A DNA stretch of 5,707 nucleotides, from contig CAIQCM010000151.1 of the NCBI GenBank assembly GCA_903870305.1, forward strand, positions 1 to 5,707. Reading direction: 5' to 3'. Made by a program: the position numbers and the translations under genes. Shown in pieces: positions 1 to 5,707 of this stretch. The notes beneath the pieces were generated by a model, which made no database searches, was not told where the DNA came from, and saw only the letters and a program-made list of their open reading frames with translations. Each line of letters opens with the position of its first letter. Position 1 is the first letter of the stretch. The stretch is from an uncultured bacterium (lineage in GTDB: Bacteria; Patescibacteriota; Patescibacteriia; CAIQCM01).

Positions 1-1
1 C

Positions 2-3000
2 GACGCGACCGAGTGTCCGGCGCAATACGCGAGCTGCGATACCTTTACCGATCCTAACGGCAAAGACCTGTCGGTTCTTAAGAACACGGTCGACGTTGCC
101 GCTTGCAGCGCACAAAATGCCGGCTGTCGGCCATACGCCGCCGTGCCTGGCGCGAGTGGCTGGGCCGATCTCCAGCCCTCGGTCTTCCTTACAAGCCAAG
201 CGCCGGAGTGCGATGCCAAGTCCGCCGGTTGCCGTTCGTTAAGCGACCTTAAGACCGCTGCCACCGCCAACCTCATCCCCAATCCGTCTTTTGAAACGCG
301 GCGCGCCGACGGCGCCATGGCCGCCGGCTGGCGTGATATGACCGGGAAATACGTCCAAGATGGAATTTTCTCGTTCGACGGAATATCGGCATATCATGTG
401 ATGGCGCCGGCAAACGGTGCTGGATTAACGTTGGGTGGGTGGAATGATAATGTTCCGACCGACCCCGATCATTACGCCGAGGTTCAAGTTCAGCCGCAAT
501 CGCTTTACACGCTTTCTTTCTACGCCAAGGGCGGCACCACCGCGAGCGGGGAGTTGATCATGAAGGCCTTTGACGCGCCGTTCTATGGAGCAAAACACGA
601 TTGTGCTGATGGAAATAATTTGTCGACCTGTTTGCAGGACATGACGCGCGAAATCGGTTATTCGCCGACCTGTACGACCACGGCAACGAAAAATATCAAT
701 TGTCATGTTACTGATAATTACGAAAACGGCCAAACGGTTACGAATTCCGCGTTTGAATTGGATTTTCCGCTCTCGTCCGGTTATGAGCGCCAAACCATGA
801 CCTTTGCCACTTCAAGCAATACTCACTATCTTAGTTTTGATTTCGGCTGGGGCGATTATTATATTGATGCCGTTCAGCTTGAAGCGGGCGCCACCGCCAC
901 TGCATTCCACACCGGCGGCTCCGACCTTGCCGGTCAGACGGTCAATATAAAAGTTCCGCCCGCCTACTTGGGCTGCACCGGCGAGGATTCGGACGCCGGC
1001 AAGGGATGCAGCGCTTACGCGCCGGTTTGCCGCCAGTCCGAGGTCGGCTGCGACGAATTTACGCCCTCAATAGGCGCGAGCGCGCCGATCACCGGCGTCG
1101 CTACAAGTAATGATGTCTGCAACGCCGAGTGCGTCGGCTACAGCACCTTTAAGCAAGAGCCGACGTTGTGGGCAAGCGAGCAATTTCCGCTTTACTTTAT
1201 TCCTTCAACAGCCAAGTCATGCGACATGACCCAAGTCGGCTGCGACGAATTCACTAATTTAGCCGCCGCCGCCGCGGGCGGGGAGAGCAAATCCTACTAT
1301 AATTACATCCGCGCTTGCCGACAGCCGGATGCGGCGAGCGATGGAAATTATTTCACCTGGGAGGGCTCGGATGCTTCCGGCTACCAGCTTAGGTCGTATG
1401 TTTTGGTTAATCGCGCCGCAAACGATGGGACAATGGAAGCGGTTCCCAACGCCGCGGGCGGTCCCAATGGGACGACCTTCGTGCAAAAGACCGATCCTAG
1501 CAAAGACCCCAACCCGCCCGGGCCGGTCTATTTGACCGGAACGGTAATTTCGCGATGCAACCAAGACGTCTACAACGGGGCTAACGGCGCCGTTAAAAAC
1601 CCCGATTGCCGCGAATTGATCGATGCGAACGGCAATATCTTCTATCGTTTGCTCTCTGATACCATCGCCGCCGACGCCGCCTGTCAGACCTTCCGCAAAA
1701 CGGTTTCAAAGCAAGACGACTGCCAGGGCTCCGGCGGCATTTGGAATGCGACCGCAGCCGCTTGCGATTATTTCGTTCTTGCCGCGCAAAGCAATTCCTG
1801 CCCCGCCGAAGCGAACGGCTGCCGCGCTTACGCCGGAAACCAAGGCAACAACATTCAGAATATCTTCCTTTCGGATTTTGAAAATGGCCAGTTGGACGCT
1901 TGGACAGGCGGGTTGCCCTCGACCGAATCAACGGTCGCCGGCGAACATTCTTACGCCGCCACGACGGCGCAAAAGCCGCTGGTTTACCCTAGCGGCAACC
2001 CGCTTCTTGAACAGGGCAAGTCATACACGCTTACCGTTTGGGCGAAAGGAACGGGAACGCTCACCGCATCGTTTAAAGGGAAGAACATCGGGCCGAGTGA
2101 TCGCTCGCAGTATTTCGCCGACCCGGACCCGAAAAATAATCCCATTACCCTCGGTTCCGAATGGCAGCGCTATCAATTGGGTCCGGTGATCGTCAATTGG
2201 GTGCCGGACGCGGGCGATGTTTTGGAGGTCGGCTCAATTGGCGGAAAGGGTTTCTTCGATAATATCGAACTCGACGCCACGCAAGGTGTCTTCGCGCTGG
2301 TTTCCGGTTCGTGGAAGACCCCGCCCGTTTGCGACGAAACCCCGGCCCCCGCCCTCCAAGCCCTGCCGCAGGCGCAACTTGGCTGCAGCGAATATTCCAG
2401 CAAGACCTCGGGCGCCGCGGTCGACCTTAAGTCGTTTGATCATCTCTGTCGCGCGCAAGCCGTCGGTTGCGCGGCCTTCACCGACACGCAAGGCACCGAC
2501 ACGCCGTTTGCGTCGTTTAAGAATGCGCTTTGCACGATCAATGTCGCAGTCGACAAGAACAATTCGAACGACTGTCTTTTTAACGGGAAAAAGGTCTGTT
2601 CCGCTCCGCCTGGCGTGTCGAGCTGTCGTTTTGATTTTGATGGCAGTGCCGATCAATTGGGAGTGGTGTCGGGCTACACCACATCCTTATCTTTTTACAA
2701 TGACACGTTCGTGGTCCCGCCGGATACAACCGAATATTTGGTGAATAACGGCGGTACTTTCTCTTGCGATGCCTCGGAGGTTGGTTGCACCGCGCTCGGG
2801 GACAACGACCTTAACACTTTGGCCGTTTGTTCGATCGGCAGCACCCCGGCCGCTAAGCTGACCGGTTGTCCGGTGGGAATACTGTCAATGGCAAAATGCT
2901 TTGTTTATCCGGGACAAACGAGCTGCTCGTACCGCATCCCATGGACGGTGAACAAAAATACGGTTTATCGGACGATTGATCCAACAAAATTGGGACAGCA

Positions 3001-5707
3001 GCTTTGCACTCAAGACGCGGTGAGCTGTACCGAATGGACGACGACAAGCGGGGACAAATCCTACTTTAAGGATCCGGGCGCGGCGCTCTGCGAATACAAA
3101 GATACGGCAACGTTGAATGGCAACACCGTTTCCGGGTGGTTCAAGAAGGGGACTACTGAGCCGTGCGATCCCAAATTTATCGCGAACGGCAACGCGCCCG
3201 GCATCAGGCGCAACCTTGATCCGGAGTTTGCGCCGAACAATTTAGCCGGCGTTTGTCCGAGCGAACAAACGGCCTGCACCGAGTTTACCGATCATTCGGA
3301 CCTTGGTGCCGACCTCAAGGACGCGACCGGAAAAGTCATTGGGCATGAGTTTGCGACCGGCCGGCCGTTCTACTACATTAACGATTCGAAAATAACCGAC
3401 GCAAGCGCCGCTTGCAACGGCCAGGTTTCCAAAAAACAGGGCCGCTTGCTCTTGGATGAGACCGACAATCCGCAAAAACTCTACGACACGGCCGCCACCT
3501 ATGCTGACAGCGATAAAAATAATTTCGCCTTGGTCACGCCGACAAGCGATGCGGGTAATGATGCCAATATTCTGCTAAAGGTTACGCGCGATCGCGTCTG
3601 TTCGGAGTGGTTAGAGTGTAACACCGACCAGACGACCGTCGACCCCGCGACCGGACGCGATACGACGCGCTGTCTCTCGTTGGGGTCATGCTTAAAGAAG
3701 GGCGCCGATGGTCGGTGTGTGCAGTGGGGACAAGTGGAGACCGACCTGCTGAAGCAGAAGATGGCGCTCACGAACGTGTTATACTCGTCGCGCAATGTCA
3801 ACTCGTCTGGGAGCGATTTTTCCGGCTTCTCCATTCCCGATCAGTTCCCTGTGGCTTTGTACAAACAAAGCGACCCGACGCCGTATAAGTTGAATACTCA
3901 ACAAAAAGCGCCTATCGCGCAGTCGTGCAAAGTTTATCCGGAAACAGATTCGCCATTCCCCAGGACCGTGTTCGCCGATCAGACCGGTTTGACCTCTGTC
4001 TCACGCGTTTCCGGTTTTAATAATGCTAATGTTTGCGAATATTCGGCCGGAGACAACAAATATCTTACCACCGATTGTGAATGTTCGTACCGCAAAGCGT
4101 CCTACGGTGTCGGCGCAACCAAATATTTCCCGCCCAATGCCGAGACCGGCACCCGCGCCGATGGCTCTCTCGGCGAGATAAAAAGCGCGATCTGTTCCGG
4201 CGGGACCTACGACGGCGCCGAATGCTGGCCGCTGGCTACGGGAAACCGCATTGAACGCAAAGACCCCCAAAAGCACAACGCCAATCTTTCTTGTGAGAAC
4301 GGATCCGCCAATGGCGGTTCGTGCGAGCCGCTTTCGAAAGTTGATTCATTGATCGGCGAAGAGGGTTATTGTTTGGAGCACGACGATACGTTCAGTGTGA
4401 ACGGTTCCAAAGATAAGGCCTGCATCACCTGGCTCCCGATCGATTCCGTGCAAGGCCGCGATACGGCTAACCAATTCACCTCGGCGGCTTTTATCCCAAA
4501 GGTAGGTCAAGAGCGCTACTGCACCGCGCCGGCCGCTTATTGCGTGCCGCACGATTGCGCCAACCCGCCGGAGATCCCGGCAATCTGCACCGAACTGCAT
4601 AGTTATGTCCCCGCCGACAGCGACCCGTCCTTGCCCTATGGCTGTTTCTTGTCATGTGGCGGCGGTACTGAAACCAGCGACGCATGCAAGAAAGCGGAAA
4701 AACCCTGCGCCAATCTTGTTCAGTCCTACTGCGATGCCATTGATGCTGAAAATTGCTCCGCAAAGGTTAAAACGCAGGATCCGCAGTGTTCGGATTATGA
4801 CGCCGGCAATAGCGCTACGTGGGGTAATGATAATTATTGCGGAAAAATAGTCCAGCAATGCGCTACTCAACAACAGTTCGGGCACCTCTTCTGCGAATCG
4901 ATGCAAAATACGGGGTGTTTGACCGGTGACGATTATGCGACAAATTGGCAATGCACGGGAGATGTCGGAACTTATTACGCCGTCGATCGCCTTGCCGGCA
5001 AGGTTGATGCGACTGCGGCCGCTGCAATCTTTAAGGCCAATCCTTATTATAACGTCGATACGTTCTGCGGATATGACGTGGGCGATCCCGCAAGCTGGGA
5101 CAATGGCTTGGGGGCCAACGCCAACCTCGACGGCGGTTGCGCCGCCACTGATCGCCAGTTCTGCGGCGACCAGCCATCCTGCCCAGCCGGCACCGAGTGC
5201 GCCGCCGTGAACGATCTTTCGACGCATGATAGCGAATACACCCAAGAGGAAGACAAAGAGGCATATTGTACTTTCCCTGCAAATAAGGGAACGGTGAATC
5301 AGGTTTGCAAAGGTAAAGACATTACGATCTACGATACAAAACCCGTTCTTGGCGCACATACCTTCTTTGGGGCTTCCAATGATGACAAGTACGGCCAGTA
5401 TGTGCCCTTGCTCTCAAGTAATTTGTTGGAATTCAAAATCTCCGATCAATCCGGCGATTGGGTAGCCATGAACAATTCGGCGGATAACTATTCTCATGAA
5501 ACAAAATCCATTTCACCGTTGATCGGTTCGTATCCGCAGGATTTCATCGGATTGTATTATTTCGGCAATTCCAGCACTTCGGGGGTGGCGTCGGTTACTT
5601 ATGACTTGACCAACCCGCCGCTTCTCTTGACGAGCCAGATCGACAGGGTGGTGGTTAAGATACTTTCAAATAGTGCCAACGGCCTTTGCCAGTATGGTGC
5701 AACCACC
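2..5707 (+). CDS. Giant cysteine-rich modular surface/secreted protein, internal fragment (both ends missing)
   Basis: A single uninterrupted frame of 1902 codons fills the window, with no start or stop inside it, so the full protein is longer. About 86 Cys are present, many as C-x6-C-x-x-[FYWL] units (for example C343-C350 and C407-C414). Two Cys-free or Cys-poor stretches look like jelly-roll carbohydrate-binding domains (residues 89-308 and 618-760). No membrane segment, signal peptide, enzyme motif or nucleotide-binding loop is visible here; a signal peptide or anchor would lie outside the window. The Cys density and the Asn/Thr/Ser/Asp/Gly-rich, beta-type sequence fit an exported, disulfide-bonded protein. 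Several blocks (YFTWEGSD, CNGQVS, CSEWLEC, SIPDQFPV, YPETDSPFP, CECSYRK, GYCLEHD, CITWLPID) match my memory of giant uncharacterised proteins of Parcubacteria-type Patescibacteria; this is recollection, not a search. The reading frame is near certain, export is likely, and the exact function is unknown. Confidence 0.95.
14..241 (+). repeat. Cys-module cluster I: three C-x6-C units (residues 5-80)
   Basis: Three units follow one another: C5-C12, C35-C42 and C70-C77. Each has exactly six residues between the cysteines. The last two end in A-G-C-R. Each is followed by a hydrophobic or aromatic residue two to three positions later (F, Y, L), and in the first and third a D-L or D-x-x-x-D-L stretch comes next. 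Spacing between unit starts is 30 and 35 residues. The repeat is protein-level and degenerate; the DNA copies are not near-identical. Each pair could close a small disulfide loop, which is inference. The cluster starts at the window edge, so more units may lie upstream. Confidence 0.75.
266..925 (+). other. Jelly-roll carbohydrate-binding-like domain 1 (residues 89-308)
   Basis: The segment opens with NLIPNPSFE (residues 90-98), a typical first strand of CBM4/9-like and related galactose-binding-like beta-sandwiches. It has the mid-domain strand YTLSFYAKG (169-177) and closes with YYIDAVQLEAGATATAF (286-302), the usual last strand of this fold, where the '(D)xxQLExG' ending is characteristic. 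It is about 220 residues, longer than the usual 130-160, because an insert of roughly 50 residues with four cysteines (C201, C210, C224, C234) sits between two predicted strands. That insert is also AT-richer than its surroundings. Such domains commonly bind polysaccharides or mediate protein-surface contact; the ligand cannot be read from the sequence. Confidence 0.72.
974..1252 (+). repeat. Cys-module cluster II (residues 325-417)
   Basis: Two clear C-x6-C units (C343-C350 and C407-C414) both end in V-G-C-D-E-F-T. They are preceded by a looser unit, C325-C336, in which ten residues separate the cysteines but the G-C-S-A-Y ending is retained. A C-x3-C pair (C373, C377) lies between the two clear units. 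The two V-G-C-D-E-F segments are also identical in DNA over 17 bases (1043-1059 and 1235-1251). The cluster directly follows jelly-roll domain 1 and leads into the WEGSD segment. Confidence 0.75.
1253..1852 (+). other. Linker domain with YFTWEGSDASGYQL block (residues 418-617)
   Basis: After a five-alanine run (421-425), the segment carries SYYNYIRAC (431-439), then YFTWEGSDASGYQL (450-463), then a Cys-free stretch to C519. Next come C519, C536, C561, C574 and C588, and a C-x6-C unit, C600-C607, ending in N-G-C-R-A-Y, which leads into the second jelly-roll. I do not recognise a named domain. The WEGSD block and the P-D-C-R-E-L and G-G-I-W-N-A-T phrases resemble blocks I recall in giant Parcubacteria proteins, in the same order and in front of a similar jelly-roll. 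This order conservation suggests a fixed architecture rather than a random repeat array, but it is unverified. Confidence 0.5.
1853..2281 (+). other. Jelly-roll carbohydrate-binding-like domain 2 (residues 618-760)
   Basis: Residues 618-760 follow the same strand plan as domain 1 but in a compact form of about 143 residues. The opening strand is NIFLSDFENGQLDAW (620-634), the mid strand is YTLTVWAKGTGTL (675-687), then comes LGSEWQRYQLGPV (717-729), and the closing strand is FFDNIELD (751-758). It lies within a 169-residue stretch without cysteine (608-776), as expected for an independently folding beta-sandwich between disulfide-rich modules. The family is CBM4/9-like or galactose-binding-like by pattern; the sugar specificity, if any, is unknown. 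The closing strand has N-I-E-L-D where domain 1 has A-V-Q-L-E. Confidence 0.72.
2330..3289 (+). repeat. Cys-module cluster III, the longest array (residues 777-1096)
   Basis: Four C-x6-C units are present: C816-C823 (A-V-G-C-A-A-F), C922-C929 (E-V-G-C-T-A-L), C1002-C1009 (A-V-S-C-T-E-W) and C1085-C1092 (Q-T-A-C-T-E-F). A stretched unit, C777-C795, keeps the L-G-C-S-E-Y ending. Further cysteines lie between units: C844, C858, C866, C875, C943, C956, C966, C975, C1030 and C1055. Unit starts are 76 to 106 residues apart. In the last two units the glycine before the second Cys is replaced by Ser or Ala, so the array decays toward its C-terminal side. The intervening sequence is rich in short beta-type stretches. 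No enzymatic motif is visible. Confidence 0.7.
3413..3727 (+). other. CNGQVS / CSEWLEC block (residues 1138-1242)
   Basis: The block starts at CNGQVSKKQGR (1138-1148), continues through LYDTAATYADSD (1160-1171), and reaches RDRVCSEWLEC (1196-1206). It ends with a close Cys group, C1224, C1230 and C1239, in a G-S-C and G-R-C-V-Q-W setting. The C-x5-C pair C1200-C1206 around E-W-L differs from the C-x6-C modules elsewhere. I recall the same run of phrases in giant Parcubacteria proteins, so it may be a discrete conserved domain without a name. From memory, the relatives have Cys where R1148 stands here; if so, C1138 may lack its usual partner. No known catalytic motif is seen. Confidence 0.5.
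3728..4516 (+). other. Signature-rich segment with SPFP, CECSYRK, GYCLEHD and CITWLPID blocks (residues 1243-1505)
   Basis: After a short, probably helical stretch (ETDLLKQKMALTNVLYSS, 1246-1263) come FSGFSIPDQFPV (1273-1284), CKVYPETDSPFP (1309-1320), CECSYRKASYG (1359-1369), paired cysteines C1398/C1408 and C1431/C1441 in Gly-rich loops, GYCLEHDDTF (1455-1464) and CITWLPID (1474-1481). These are dense, specific motifs rather than a simple repeat, which suggests a folded domain under sequence constraint. I cannot assign it to a named family. The tandem C-E-C and the spaced acidic and Cys residues could hold a metal or simply form disulfides; the sequence alone does not decide. Confidence 0.5.
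4520..5308 (+). other. Cys-dense disulfide-rich segment (residues 1507-1769)
   Basis: This segment has 23 cysteines in 263 residues, the highest density in the window. Spacings are short and varied: x6 (C1507-C1514, C1562-C1569, C1613-C1620), x3 (C1548-C1552), x4 (C1514-C1519), x5 (C1721-C1727, C1727-C1733) and x7 (C1569-C1577, C1577-C1585, C1631-C1639). The V/A-G-C-x-x-aromatic ending of the earlier modules is mostly lost, so this looks like a different disulfide-rich fold. Prolines and glycines are common and hydrophobic runs are short, fitting a compact structure held by disulfides. A short helix-prone, Ala-rich stretch (1667-1679) interrupts it. No named knottin, EGF or similar consensus can be matched with confidence. 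Confidence 0.6.
5309..5707 (+). other. Cys-poor, probably beta-rich segment, cut by the window end (residues 1770-1902)
   Basis: After C1769 there is no cysteine for 126 residues, until C1896. Alternating hydrophobic stretches such as DITIYDT (1773-1779), LLEFKISD (1809-1816), FIGLYYFG (1848-1855), VASVTYDL (1862-1869) and QIDRVVVKIL (1879-1888) suggest a beta-sandwich or Ig-like fold. No family is recognised. DNA here is AT-richer than the middle of the gene (49 G or C in the 120 bases 5401-5520, by hand count). The frame is still open at the last base, so the gene continues downstream. Confidence 0.5.

Noticed and set aside
425..793. Minus-strand ORF of 122 codons
   Set aside because: Same codon-opposite register as above, lying over jelly-roll domain 1, with no recognisable product. 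The same applies to minus frames at 1259-1564, 2234-2656, 3242-3475, 4001-4276 and 4346-4600.
1623..2189. Plus-strand ORF of 188 codons in another frame
   Set aside because: The product is a low-complexity Arg/Pro/Ser-rich sequence typical of an out-of-frame reading of GC-rich coding DNA. It overlaps the second jelly-roll, whose motifs are clear in the frame of the large gene.
2217..2744. Plus-strand ORF of 175 codons in another frame
   Set aside because: It is also Arg/Pro/Ser-rich without any domain, and it runs across the Cys-module array that is coherent in the main frame.
3061..3300. Possible gene boundary, promoter or terminator within the window
   Set aside because: I looked for a stop, a ribosome-binding site with a new start, or a hairpin followed by a T-run, here and elsewhere. 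The frame continues unbroken with Cys modules on both sides, so no boundary is supported.
4652..5359. Minus-strand ORF of 235 codons
   Set aside because: Its codons lie exactly opposite the codons of the + strand gene. In that register a minus stop needs a + strand TTA, CTA or TCA codon, which this gene uses rarely, so long antisense frames are expected. The product has no recognisable domain, and the + strand frame carries consistent Cys motifs across the same bases.
2..5707. Alternative genetic code (TGA read as Gly)
   Set aside because: No TGA occurs in the main frame and Gly is encoded by ordinary GGN codons, so nothing calls for recoding.

Overview
The whole window lies inside one very large gene. 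On the + strand, the frame starting at base 2 runs to base 5707 without a stop: 1902 codons, open at both ends, so neither the start codon nor the stop codon is present. I found no RNA gene, promoter, terminator, CRISPR array or mobile element. Every other ORF, on either strand, is a shadow of this frame.

The encoded protein is a giant, modular, cysteine-rich, apparently extracellular protein. About 86 of its 1902 residues are Cys (hand count). They recur as a degenerate short module, C-x6-C-x-x-aromatic, usually ending in [VAN]-G-C. The layout in residues is: Cys modules (5-80); a jelly-roll, carbohydrate-binding-like domain (89-308); Cys modules (325-417); a segment with a WEGSD block (418-617); a second jelly-roll-like domain (618-760); a long Cys-module array (777-1096); a block containing C-S-E-W-L-E-C (1138-1242); a signature-rich segment with YPETDSPFP, CECSYRK, GYCLEHD and CITWLPID (1243-1505); a Cys-dense segment with 23 Cys in 263 residues (1507-1769); and a Cys-poor, probably beta-rich segment (1770-1902) running off the end.

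The likely host is a Candidate Phyla Radiation (Patescibacteria, Parcubacteria-like) bacterium. This rests on my recollection of giant, mostly 'hypothetical' proteins in those genomes with very similar sequence blocks. It is not verified by search. No in-frame TGA occurs, so the standard bacterial code fits and nothing suggests the TGA=Gly code of Gracilibacteria or Absconditabacteria. Base composition is uneven: many lines exceed 60% GC, while hand counts give about 43% at 601-720 and 41% at 5401-5520.

My working inference is a cell-surface or secreted protein stabilised by many disulfides, with two sugar- or surface-binding-like domains, possibly used by an episymbiont to contact a host cell or polymer. 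Its molecular function is unknown.
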